Shown here piece by piece: positions 53,421 through 63,539 of a DNA stretch of 64,000 bases. Position 1 is the stretch's first letter, and every line of letters starts with the position of its first letter. Source of the DNA: Perognathus longimembris pacificus. Its lineage: Eukaryota; Chordata; Mammalia; Rodentia; Heteromyidae. Made by a program: the position numbers and the translations under genes. Where the stretch lies: NCBI RefSeq assembly GCF_023159225.1, contig NC_063161.1:7935686-7999685 (forward strand). Reading direction: 5' to 3'. The notes under the pieces were generated by a model, which ran no database searches, was not told the DNA's origin, and saw only the letters and a program-made list of their open reading frames with translations.

Positions 53421-54974
53421 TGTGTGGGGAGGTGGGGTGGACGGGAGAGGAGCTCCTGGGAGCTCCCCCCAGGCTTCCCCCCAGGGCGGCTGTCCCCAAA
53501 GCCTCGCAATGAGTTCTTCATGGCTCCCTGCTTCTCCTGCAGCCCCAGGCTGTGATTGGCTGCCCGGCAGTGGGCTAGACGGGTGTGTGGGTGGCGTGGG
53601 GGGGGGGGGTACCCCTGGCGCCCACCTGCTGGCCCAGGAGGCCGGGCCTAAGGTTCTGAATTCTATAGCTCCCCACTTAAGAGATGCCAGGGCCCCGATT
53701 CTGAAGATCGGAGATTCCCCGCCCGGGGGGAAGGGTTTAACGCTGTGTTCCTAGGCCCCCTAAGACTCCAGGTTTGGGGTTCGTGGTCCTCAGAGCCCGG
53801 GAGCCGAGGGCTCCCCGGCGACAGAGAAGCAGGCCCCCTCCCTCCCGCCTGGCTGTGGTCTCCTGGCCTGGGCGTAGGAAGGCCTCGGGCTGAGCAGCGG
53901 GCACACCGCCAGGGCCTCCCCCTTGCCCCCCACCTGTCTGCCGCATGGGCACCGAAGCCGTGGTAGGGGCCAGCTCCCCTCAGAGCCGGCGCCATCCCGG
54001 TGAAGGATGTGCGGCTCACAGTGCAGATCCCTTGTCTTTGACTCAGGAGAGCCGAGGGCGGCGTAGGGGGTGCAGGAGCCCTGGGACTGAGGGGGACTGA
54101 GTGGCCCAGGCCCTGGTGAGGAGGGAGGGGGGGGCGGGAGGACCGCCGATGTCCCCCGAGGAGGCCCAGGTCGCCAGCCACTGGGCTCCGGTCTCCATGC
54201 CAGGCAACCTGCGGCTCGTCTGCGTCTTCTGCGTGCTTTGGAGCCCGCGCTGGCGTGAGCCGTGGCGGGGGCGGGGGGGGGTGGGCCGGAGTGGGGAGGA
54301 GTCTCTGTGATCAAGAGGTTTAACACCTAGCTCGGGACCCCCCCACCCCCCTGCCATAGAGGCTGACCGCGGGCAGGGGGCCCAGGGGGGGGGGGCAGGC
54401 ACCTGCCTTTGCGCAGCTTGACGCCCCATCTGGAGCATCCTCCTCGCCCCCCACCCCCCCCCAGGCGGGGGAGACGGCTGCGCTGGCCCAGCACCTGCTG
54501 CGTTCTGCCATTTCCCTAGGCAGCCAGCTTGGGGGAAGGAGAGGGGGGCTCGGCACCCTGTGCCCACCACCACCCTGCTGGGCAGGCCTTGGGGGAGGGA
54601 GCCCGGTGGGACAGCCTGTCAAGGCTCTGGCTTCCGGCCGGGGGGGGGGTACCCCGGATCTGTGTTCCTCCTCTCTACTTGGAACCAAGAACCCAGTGAG
54701 AGCTCGGTGCTTGGCTCCCAAGGAGATGAACCCAAACACGTTGGCATGCAGCTTTAGGGGTTCGTGAGTCCTTTCAAGTTCGCCTGGCCCCTCTTTAGCT
54801 GGGCCCCAGCTAGGGTGAAAATAATGTCCCAGAGTCACCCTAGCCACGTGACAGAGGCTGGGCCCGTCCCCTCCCACAGAGCTGGGTTTTCTCGGCTGAG
54901 AGATGGGGGCGGGACTGGCTCACCTGGCTGCGCTCAAGCACCCCGCGGCATGACCGAGCTCGCCTTCCCCCCCA

Positions 54975-54985
54975 CCCCCTTCCAG
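54975..54985 (+). promoter_or_regulatory. SSTR3: Splice acceptor before the SSTR3 coding exon
   Basis: A polypyrimidine tract (CCTTCCCCCCCACC, then CCCTTCCAG) ends 35 nt before the start codon. SSTR3 in other mammals has an upstream non-coding exon spliced to one coding exon; this fits that layout. The upstream exon itself was not identified. Confidence 0.55.
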
Positions 54986-55020
54986 GCCCGTAGCTGACTG
55001 CCGACCAGCTCGCCTCGGCC

Positions 55021-56382
55021 ATGGTCAGCCCCGGCTCCCCGTCATCGGCGCCCGCCACTTGGGACCCGGGGAACGCCTCTTCCGCCTGGCCCCCGGACGC
55101 GTCCGTGGGAAACGCGTCCGTGGGAAACGCGTCCGCGGGCCCCGGTCCGGCGGGGCTGGCCGTCAGCTGCGTCCTCATCCCGCTGGTCTACCTGGTGGTG
55201 TGCGTGGTCGGCCTGCTCGGGAACTCGCTGGTCATCTACGTGGTCCTGCGCCACACGGCCGGCCCGTCCGTCACCAGCGTCTACATCCTCAACCTGGCGC
55301 TGGCGGACGAGCTCTTCATGCTGGGCCTGCCCTTCCTGGCCGCCCAGAACGCCCTGTCCTACTGGCCCTTCGGGTCCCTCATGTGCCGCCTGGTCATGGC
55401 CGTGGACGGCATCAACCAGTTCACCAGCATCTTCTGCCTCACCGTCATGAGCGTGGACCGCTACCTGGCCGTGGTGCACCCGGCGCGGTCCGCCCGCTGG
55501 CGCACGACCCCCGTGGCCCGCGGGGTCAGCGCGGCCGTGTGGCTGGCCTCGGCCGTGGTGGTGCTGCCCGTGGTGGTCTTCTCGGGGGTCCCCAGGGGCA
55601 TGAGCACCTGCCACATGCAGTGGCCCGAGCCGGCGGCGGCCTGGAGGGCCGGCTTCATCATCTACACGGCCGCGCTGGGCTTCTTCGGGCCGCTGCTGGT
55701 CATCTGCCTCTGCTACCTGCTCATCGTGGTGAAGGTGCGCTCGGCCACGCGCCGCGTGCGGGCCCCCGCGGGCCACGGCTGGGTGCGGGCGCCCGCCGCC
55801 GCCGGGCCGCAGCAGCTGCGGCGGCTGCGGCGGCGGCGCTCCGAGCGCAGGGTCACCCGCATGGTGGTGGCCGTGGTGGCCCTGTTCGTCCTCTGCTGGA
55901 TGCCCTTCTACGTGCTCAACATCGTCAACGTGGTGTGCCCGCTGCCCGAGGGGCCCGCCTTCTTCGGCCTCTACTTCCTGGTGGTGGCGCTGCCCTACGC
56001 CAACAGCTGCGCCAACCCCGTCCTCTACGGCTTCCTCTCCTACCGCTTCAAGCAGGGCTTCCGCAGGGTCCTGCTGCGCCCGTCCCGCCGCGTGCACAGC
56101 CGGGAGCCCGCGGCAGCGGCGGGGCCTCCGGAGAGGACGGACGACAGGGAGGAGGAGGAGGAGGAGGAGGAGGGGGAGGACGGGGAGGAGGGGGACTTCG
56201 ACGAGGGGAGGGAGGGGGGGCCGAGGAGAGGGAAGGGGATGAATGGCGGGATCCGCCACGCGGCACAGCCCGGCACCAGCAGGCGGGGGCACCCGCCCGG
56301 CACGGCCAGGGAGCACCAGCCCCTGCCCCAGCAGCCCTGGGCTGAGGACAAGTCCAGCCGTCGACGCACCAGCTATCTCTAG
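55021..56382 (+). CDS. SSTR3: SSTR3, somatostatin receptor 3, intronless CDS
   Basis: Seen: 453 codons in one exon with start context GGCCATGGT. Residues 18, 31 and 36 are NAS glycosylation sequons. Seven membrane helices run from about residue 46 to 340. Class A landmarks: N68 (1.50), D96 (2.50), C122-C197 disulfide, D129 (3.32, the somatostatin-lysine partner), DRY 146-148, CWMP 292-295 and NPVLY 332-336. The somatostatin-receptor signature [18 protein letters not shown] is present. Known: SSTR3 couples to Gi, lowers cAMP, binds SST-14/28 and cortistatin, and in mammals localises to neuronal primary cilia. Odd: the third intracellular loop (residues 238-280) is longer than in human and its ciliary Ax[S/A]xQ motifs are altered; the tail has a run of eight glutamates (377-384). 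It ends TSYL, a class I PDZ ligand. Human SSTR3 is 418 residues. The tail has no cysteine for palmitoylation, as in other SSTR3. Confidence 0.97.
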   Translation: MVSPGSPSSAPATWDPGNASSAWPPDASVGNASVGNASAGPGPAGLAVSCVLIPLVYLVVCVVGLLGNSLVIYVVLRHTAGPSVTSVYILNLALADELFMLGLPFLAAQNALSYWPFGSLMCRLVMAVDGINQFTSIFCLTVMSVDRYLAVVHPARSARWRTTPVARGVSAAVWLASAVVVLPVVVFSGVPRGMSTCHMQWPEPAAAWRAGFIIYTAALGFFGPLLVICLCYLLIVVKVRSATRRVRAPAGHGWVRAPAAAGPQQLRRLRRRRSERRVTRMVVAVVALFVLCWMPFYVLNIVNVVCPLPEGPAFFGLYFLVVALPYANSCANPVLYGFLSYRFKQGFRRVLLRPSRRVHSREPAAAAGPPERTDDREEEEEEEEGEDGEEGDFDEGREGGPRRGKGMNGGIRHAAQPGTSRRGHPPGTAREHQPLPQQPWAEDKSSRRRTSYL

Positions 56383-58335
56383 AGGCCTTCCCGGGGCCAG
56401 GGAGGCCCAGGCCGGGGTGGAGGCCGCGGGAAAGCCGGGGTCTCCCCTGACGGAGCTGTCGGAGGCCCGCCACGGGGGCGCCAGAGGCCTGTGTTCTGTC
56501 TGATCGTCTGGGTGACGGCCGGCAGGTCGCTTGCTCTCTCTGGGCATTGTTTTCCTCCCTGTGCCTGAGAGGTGGGAACACTCATCCTGGATGAGGGATG
56601 AGAGGTGGAGGGGGGGGGCCTTCCTGCTGGGCTGGGCTTTCTGACTGGGGCGGGGTGGGGGGGGGAGATTGGCCCGTTTCTTAGATGCTGAGAGGCCAAC
56701 CTGTATCTGGGCACTCCGAGAGATAAACCAAGGCCTGGGCTCCTGGGGTTTGGAATCAGGGACACGGGAGAGCTGGGGCCAGGGCTGGAACCCCCCCCAA
56801 TGGAAGCACGGTTGACTAGCTGTGGGGTGGGGGAAAGGACTGAAACCGCTCTGGCCCCGGGCCAGACCTCCTGCCGCTCTGTGGGGCATGGCCGGCTCTG
56901 CTCCTTCCCGCCTCTCTACCTCTCCTGTTGGACATCTCAGTGACCTCCAGGCCCCTTGGGCCCCTGTGGCTAGCGCTGGACTCTTCCCAAGGAGCCCAGA
57001 GGGTCATCAGGCGAGTCCAGCTTCAGGCTTTCCTGCTGCCTGGGCCCTTTCGAGGCCATGCATCTAAGTTTGTACCGGTAACTATTTCTTTTCTTCATCA
57101 GGGACCCTCCTTGCATAAGCCCGGGCCTTCTTGAGGTCAGCCACCTAATCCCCAAGGCCGCCCACTCCAGGTCCTCCGGAGCGCCCCAGACCTCCTCCCT
57201 GACCCTCCCCTTGCACTCCCCATGCGAGCAGGCCTACGGTGTGAGGGGAAGACGGGAAGAAGCCAGCCAGATGGGGGGCCGTCAGGGAGGAGGAAGGGAA
57301 GGAGGTAGGAGGGAAAGAAGGGAGGAGACACCCAGGTTGTGACTTTGAGCCGCCCTTGGTCCCTCTGAGCTGGGCTCCACTGCATCGCTCCTGGAATTGG
57401 ATTGGTTGATGCCCACTGGGTACCTGGAGAAAAGGACCAATCAGAGAGAAGCAGTGCTCTGCAAGGTCCAGGCCCAGCCCCCCGAGGGCCCCCAAGGCAC
57501 TGGTGAGAAGGGCTGTGAATGAGGCCCCCCCCCCCCCCCGGGAGTGGAGCTAGGCCTTGAAGGGGACACTGGGAAGAGTGGTGAGCCCCTGGGTGTGGGG
57601 TGGGGGGAGGCGTCCTCCCTCCCATCCTCTGTATCTCCAGGGACAAAGGTCAGGAGGACAGGAATGACAAGAGTCTGGAACTCCTCCACAGGGAGGAGCT
57701 ACTGTCCCAGCTTGGGCCAGGACTTCCTCCTAGGACAAGCGAAGATGGCACTTGGGCTCAATACTCCGGCCTTCCTCTGCAGTAGGCATGGATCTCCAGG
57801 GCAGGACAGGAACCAGACCTTCAATTCACCTCAGGCCCCTCACTAGCCTGGCCCTCCCTGGGCCTCGGGGGTCCCCCAGAACACAGGAAGCTCCTCAGAT
57901 CACGGGATTACAAGCGGACGCTCTGGTCTCACCCCATGGGGGAGGCTGCCCTAACCCCATGAAGTGGCCTCTCGGTGTCGGGTACTGCGGGTCATGAGAA
58001 ACGGGGAGTAGGGTGGTGATGAGAGGCCAAGTGTCGAGGAGGCAGGGATGGGGAGAGAAGAAGAAGCCCCTCGAAAGAGGAAGACGTGCATAAAGTCAGA
58101 GCTAGGCGGGAGGCTCGGCCCTGGGGTTTGGTTTGGGGTTTCCCCAGGAGGATCTGAGGGTTGGAGGGGAAGGCCCCCCGTGGTCTTGCAGCTCTTCCTG
58201 GCTAGCCTTGCCTTCCTCACCCCTGGGTCACACAAGTGGGATTTCGCAAGGAGGCTTGAAGACAGGCTGGTGGGAACATCCTTTGCTACTTCTGCCCCTA
58301 GCTCTTGTCAATAAAGATGGCGACCTACGACCACA
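56383..58335 (+). other. SSTR3: SSTR3 3' UTR
   Basis: Uninterrupted by recognisable SINEs, from the stop codon to the AATAAA at 58,310. Contains ATTGG pairs at 57,396-57,405 and a CCAAT at 57,437. The extent is inferred from the first AATAAA on this strand. Confidence 0.55.
58310..58315 (+). terminator. SSTR3: SSTR3 poly(A) signal AATAAA
   Basis: First AATAAA after the SSTR3 stop, about 1.9 kb downstream. A GT-rich stretch (CCCTGTGTGTC) follows about 60 nt later. Confidence 0.6.
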
Positions 58336-58564
58336 GCTGTGATCAGGGTCATTTCCTCCTCTGCAGTACCCTGTGTGTCACATGAGTGCACGTGAGGGCA
58401 GTCACTGCGGGCTCTGTGCACTGTGGTCTCTTCCGCGTGGCTTCCCCAGAGTCCAGATCATCGAGGGATGTGGAAGATGACTTGAAGGCCTGGATCCACG
58501 CCCTGCAGATCTCGATCCAATGGTCGTTCTATTATCCAAACACTAAATCTCATAGAGGGAAAAC

Positions 58565-58745
58565 GATTGGCTCCAGCAGAATCACATGATGCTCCCTCGG
58601 GCCAATCACCAAAGGACAAGGTGCTAGGGTTCCGTGATTGGTCAGATGCGGGCCATGGGTCTAACCTTCCAGCCAAAGCGAAGGCAAGGCATGGTAATTG
58701 GCCTGGCCAATGGGATAGGAGACGAGACAGGAACGGCCAACCAGT
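58565..58745 (+). promoter_or_regulatory. CCAAT/ATTGG cluster 3' of SSTR3
   Basis: GATTGG at 58,565 and 58,636, ATTGG at 58,697, CCAAT at 58,602 and 58,707, with AATCACATGATG nearby. Potential NF-Y sites or an old repeat. Confidence 0.45.
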
Positions 58746-59411
58746 GGCTGGGGAAGGCAGGCCAGGGGGCAGCAGCAGTCCGAGCCTGTGCTGGGTTCGC
58801 TGTCTGGCTGCTTTTGCTGGCCTGTGCACCTCTGTGTGTGTACATGAGAAGGTTTATATACACACAGTGCGGGGCCCATAGTAGGTGCTCAGGCTGTCTT
58901 GACTAAAGATGGTGGGGCATTACCTGTGACGGGTGTGTATGGCGGTGAGAACAGAGGCTCTCCTGGGACCTGGGGGAGGCCTCCTAGGTTGCAGGGTCCT
59001 TCCTCTGGCTCCCACGGCCTGTACTTCGTCACTGTGGGTGTCACTAGCTTAGGCCAGTGGCATAAATGCAGGGACTCTGCCGGATGAACGCAGCTGCACT
59101 CTCGGGGCCTCCTGCAGGGGGCGCCATCGGCCTCCCCAGCTCCAGGGGTTCCATTCGCAGGGGGGCCTAGCTTCCTTTGGGTTGTTGCCACGGGGTGCCT
59201 CGAATAACCACCTCATCTAGGAGGAGGGAGTAACAGGGAGCTGACAGACCGAGCTCTTCGGGACTCCAGTCACAGGAGAAAACTCTCAGGGCAGCGAGAC
59301 CCCAGGTTGTCCTGGGATTGTGCAAGACTGTGGTCCTGCCAGAGCCTTGCGGCCCTACCGGCCACTGCGGCCCCGGTGAGGCTCTTGGGGGAAATGCGTT
59401 CCGTAGGAAAG

Positions 59412-59742
59412 CCATGGGGCCTCAGGGGTCACACCTGTAATCCTAACTTCTCGTGGGTCTCTGAGATGGGAGGACTGTTTGAAGCTACTCCAGGCAGTGA
59501 AGTCGGTGAGACTCATTTCTAAATAACTATCACAAAGCCAAAAGTCAGGTTGGCGGCGTGGCTCAGGCAGTAGGGTGTCTGCCAATGAGCACCAAGTGTC
59601 AGATACCCAGTTTGAGTCCTGGTCTCCCACACATAAAAAACAAGCCAAAAGTGGAGCTGTGGTTCAAATGATAGAGCAACAGCTTTGGGTGAAAGAGTTC
59701 AGGAACAGTGCCCACTCCCTGAGTTCAAGTCCTAGTACTGGC
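59412..59742 (+). mobile_element. Three-part SINE: B1-like, ID-like, Geo-like
   Basis: B1-like unit (GGTCACACCTGTAATCCTAA), then an ID-like unit (GGCGTGGCTCAGGCAGTAGG ... TTTGAGTCCTGG), then a Geo-like unit (AAGTGGAGCTGTGGTTCAAA ... CTGAGTTCAAGTCCTAG), ending in (CA)n. Confidence 0.75.
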
Positions 59743-60053
59743 ACACACACACACACACACATACACACACACACACAGAGGCCAGGCTTCCCTCAGTTCT
59801 TTTAACACTTGCACGGTCCTTAAGCGATTTACAAGCGTGAGCCCACTGAGGCTTCCCAACTACGGGAACTTCTGCTGCCAGAGGCTCGGGAGGATTGGTC
59901 AGAGCCCAGCTTCGTGTTCTCGGCGCAGCCATGGAAGAACATCCGGGTCCTGACCAGCACCTCTGTGGACGGCAGTGAAACCCGGATGGTTGTGTCACCC
60001 ACCCAGGCCAACACCAGCAGCAGGAGCAAGAACACTGTCCTAGGCCTGGGACC

Positions 60054-60054
<1 letters not shown>

Positions 60055-60091
<37 letters not shown>
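60055..60091. repeat. (TG)n microsatellite
   Basis: Pure TG run. Confidence 0.95.
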
Positions 60092-60093
<2 letters not shown>

Positions 60094-60363
60094 TTTCTGT
60101 GTATGTGTGTCAGTACTGGGGCTTCAACCCCTGGGGGGGGCCTTGGCCTCCCTCTGTCAGACTCGGGTCATCTCTCCTGCACCAGCGTATGATGATGACC
60201 AGGAGGGACTGCCCAATCCTGGGGAGGAGAAGTCAGCAGACACAACCCAGTAACGCAGGGCTGCAGAAGCAGATGCGACCTGTGAGCACGTCTCTAACCA
60301 ACCGGAGCCTCAGTTTCCTCATCAGTCCACACCCCATCTCAGGCTGTGTGGCGGGGTCTGGGA

Positions 60364-61060
60364 GGCCAAGCACCCGCCCCAGCCCGCTCAATGCTTTCTC
60401 AATCCGGCAGGGGCGCCGTGGGACCTCAAGCCCCGCCCCTCTCCCGAGGCCCCGCCCTCGCCGGAAGCCCTCGCCCGAGGCCCCGCCCTTGACTCCCGCC
60501 CCTCGCCCCGAGGCCCCGCCCAGGCTCGCCACGCTCGGATCCACTCGCCCGGGCTCGGTCCCGTTCGTGTGCACTCGGGCGGGCTCGGCACGGCTCGTGC
60601 CTTGTTCGGCCCAGCTCCGCAGCGTTCGGCGCGGGAACGCCGAGGCCCTTCTGCCGCCCGGCCGCCTCCTGCGCGCGCGGTTTCCGGGCCCGCGGCCGGT
60701 GGAGCGGGATCGGCCCCACCCGCCAGCCCCGTCCCCGCACTGGGGTGTTGGGGGTGGGGCGCGTCGGGCTGGGCGGCCTTTCCCCAGTGCTGAGGCCCAA
60801 GTCCGGCCTGGGCCGCTCAGCCCACGGGTGGGGGGCCCTAGGGCTGGGGCTGTGCCCCGCAGGAGGGGCCTCGGGGTGCGTAGGGCCGGGCCGGGCGCGG
60901 CGGGGCTCCAGTGGGGGGCCGGGGCCGGGGCCGGGCTCAGGCGCTGCGGGGTCCCTGTGGGGGGCCCGGGCCCAGGCGCGGTGGGGTGCGTGGGGCCGGG
61001 CGCGGGCCCGGGCCCGGGTGCGCTGGGTCTCTCTCCCCGGCAGGTGGCGCTCGCGCTTTT
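60364..61060 (+). promoter_or_regulatory. CpG island, candidate C1QTNF6 promoter
   Basis: Dense CpG dinucleotides and repeated GCCCCGCCC (Sp1/KLF) boxes, for example in 60,417-60,520, then CGCTCGG/CTCGGC-rich sequence to about 60,670 and GGGCCGGG repeats to 61,010. In human the next gene after SSTR3 in this direction is C1QTNF6. No signal peptide, collagen or C1q coding sequence is visible, so any exon here would be non-coding. The strand is inferred from synteny. Confidence 0.5.
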
Positions 61061-62265
61061 CCTTTGTTCAGACTTGAATTTGGCTGTTGACCTTGAACCA
61101 TTAGCTCTGTGACTTGGCTGGCTGACCTCAGGCCTGTCGTTTGGGGGAAGGGAGAGGGTCGGGGTACATGGGGAAACAGGCTCACATTTGGGGTTCGGGC
61201 TTTGCTGATGAGCCTTTGGCCAGTTTGTTCCTGGGCTGGAGCTTTACTTGGCCGGCCAGGTCATTCACCCCCTTGGGGGCACCCGCATTGTAGGCATGTT
61301 CAGGCATGGTGCAAGAGATGGGATTGCAGGATAGTCTCCCCGAGTTCCTCCACGCTGTCCTGGACCCCGGGGCGGGGGGGGGGGGGCGGGGGAAGGGGGC
61401 TGAGGGACCTGGCCCTGGAGGCTGCCATCACCCCCTCACAGTCCTGGCAGCTCCTGGGCTGTGGGTGGGTGGGTGGGCACACAGTCAGCTCTCTACACAG
61501 CACGTGCATCTCCAGCCTGCACCCAGCCCATCTCTCCTCTCCATTGTCTGTCAGCCACAGACGATCTGGCCTAGGGAGGGCTGAGGCAGCAGAGAGCCTG
61601 GCCCCAGCACTGCTGACTCAGCCCTTTCCCCTGCAGCCCTGGCTCTGCGCCCCAGGACCGCTGCCTGGGGTACAGGGACATGCCCCACAGCTATAGTCCC
61701 TCAGTCTGCTCTTGTGCCCCAGAATAGACTTGGGGCACCTCATTGATTTTGGGGTGTGGTGCAAAGCTGAAAGTCTGGCTTTCATCCCAGCTTGGACTCC
61801 AATGTTGCTATTGTGCCAAAATTGACCTCCAGGGCCATAGTGTTCCTGCTGGTCACATAAAGAATGCGATGAGGTCATCTCTAAGGAGCCTTCCCAGCCT
61901 GCTATTGGTCTGTTTAATTGCCAGTGGGGAATCTGAAGGCCAGAGACAGCCCTGATCAAGGAGATAGGCCCCCAGGCTTGTGCAACTGTGTGTGTAAGAG
62001 GTACGTTTAGCACACAGAGGTCTCAGATGTGAATCTGACCCGTGGGTTTGTCACCAGATTCAGGTGAGCGTTTGTGAAGTTTCCCTCTAAAGGTTGGGAC
62101 TTGTAGGGTCCTAGACTTCAATCACAGAATAAGAATTTCTGGACAAGTTATCATGGTAAGAAAACTTGGCAGAGCTTTATGAGTAAGCAAGCAGGCAAGC
62201 AGACAAGCAGAACGGCAAAGGTACACTCTGCAACAGAGTGCCGCTACTCTCAAAAAGAGAGGTGT

Positions 62266-62457
62266 AAGGCTGGGAATGAGGCTTAGTGGTGGTAGAGTGC
62301 TTGCCTTGCATGCATGAAGCCCTGGGTTCGATTCATCAGCACCGCATATATAGAAAAGGCCAGAAGTGGCGCTGTGGCACAAGCGGTAGAGTGCTAGCCT
62401 TGAGCAAAAAGAAGCCAGGGACAGTGCTCAGGCCCTGAGTTCAAGCCCCAGGACTGC
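62266..62457 (+). mobile_element. IDL-Geo SINE
   Basis: AAGGCTGGGAATGAGGCTTA opens it; AGTGGCGCTGTGGCACAAGC starts the Geo monomer; a (GA)n tract follows. Confidence 0.88.
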
Positions 62458-63539
62458 AGAGAGAGAGAGAGAGAGAGAGTATAGTGTTAGTGTTAAGAAA
62501 CTGAGTTATTAGTGTTAGGAAAGATCAAGTGGTTGGTAGGAGAAAAAGAAGGCAGAGACCTCAGCAGACTAGAGAAGACTCTAATCATGGCTGCAGGGGG
62601 CCTCTATGGAACACTGAGCAGAGTGGGAGAAAATCAGGAGTGGGGAAGGAAGGGGGTCTGGAGCTTAAATAGAGTTGGTCAAGGAAATGCCTAATTGAGT
62701 CAGGGTCCAAGGTAACAGACATTGGGATGAACATTTAGGTCATAAGGCCATACTGCCATCTATGGTGACTGAAAAAAAATGCTTTAAGTTTAGATGAGTG
62801 GGGGTAGGGGGTGGGGGGGGTGGTGAGGATTTCCCCAGAACTGCTCGGGACAGGAGCTTCCGGTAAGGGTCCTTACAACAGTGGATTGTAAAATATAAGG
62901 CAGATTCCCTTCAAGTCTAGCCCACCACGTGTGCCTTTGCTCTAATCACTCTCACCACTGGGGCTTGGGGGGGGGGGGCTGAGGATGACCCCTACTTTAA
63001 GTACATGACCATTATGTTTGGGCCTCCTTTCTAGGAAATCACGCGTTCTCCATCTACTTGAACACGTGTTTGTCCTTGAGATGCGGCGTGCGTCCCGCCA
63101 CCCACGTTTATCCTTTGAGATGAGCGCGTGGGGCCAGGGGAGCCATTTTCCCAGGTGTCTGCTCCTCCGGGATGGGTCTTTGTCCCGATGACCTCTCGGT
63201 GTTTACAGCCAGCGGGCAAGGCCAGGTGGAGAAGGCTGCTCTTGCTCTTTTTTTTCCCCCTCGTGTTAATACTGCAGCTTGTGGACAGAGTACCGGGGTT
63301 ATGTTTCTGAATTCCTGGCTGCCATGCCCCCCATTTTCCCTACTCTCTCCTGCCTCAGGCTCCCCGCAGCTCCAGGCCTCCTCTGCACACATCTGGGGGA
63401 CGTGGGAGTTCTGGTGAGGGCTGGTGTTCCGCTGGAGGACAGACGGGGTATGCAGTGCGGTGCTGGGGCCCAGGGGCCCAGGCCGCTGATGGGCATGGGG
63501 TGGGAGGGTGGCCGAAGACTGGGGGACAGGCGAGACTCT

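Noticed and set aside
55059..56345. 428-residue frame overlapping SSTR3 in another phase
   Set aside because: Same-strand shadow with extreme R/G/A composition; SSTR3 explains the conservation.
55042..56889. 615-residue open frame antisense to SSTR3
   Set aside because: Shadow frame of the GC-rich receptor gene; low-complexity H/Q/G/A/R composition and no domain.
60060..61112. 350-residue frame through the CpG island
   Set aside because: Starts in a TG repeat and passes through GC-rich promoter-like sequence; no C1QTNF6 signal peptide, collagen or C1q motif.
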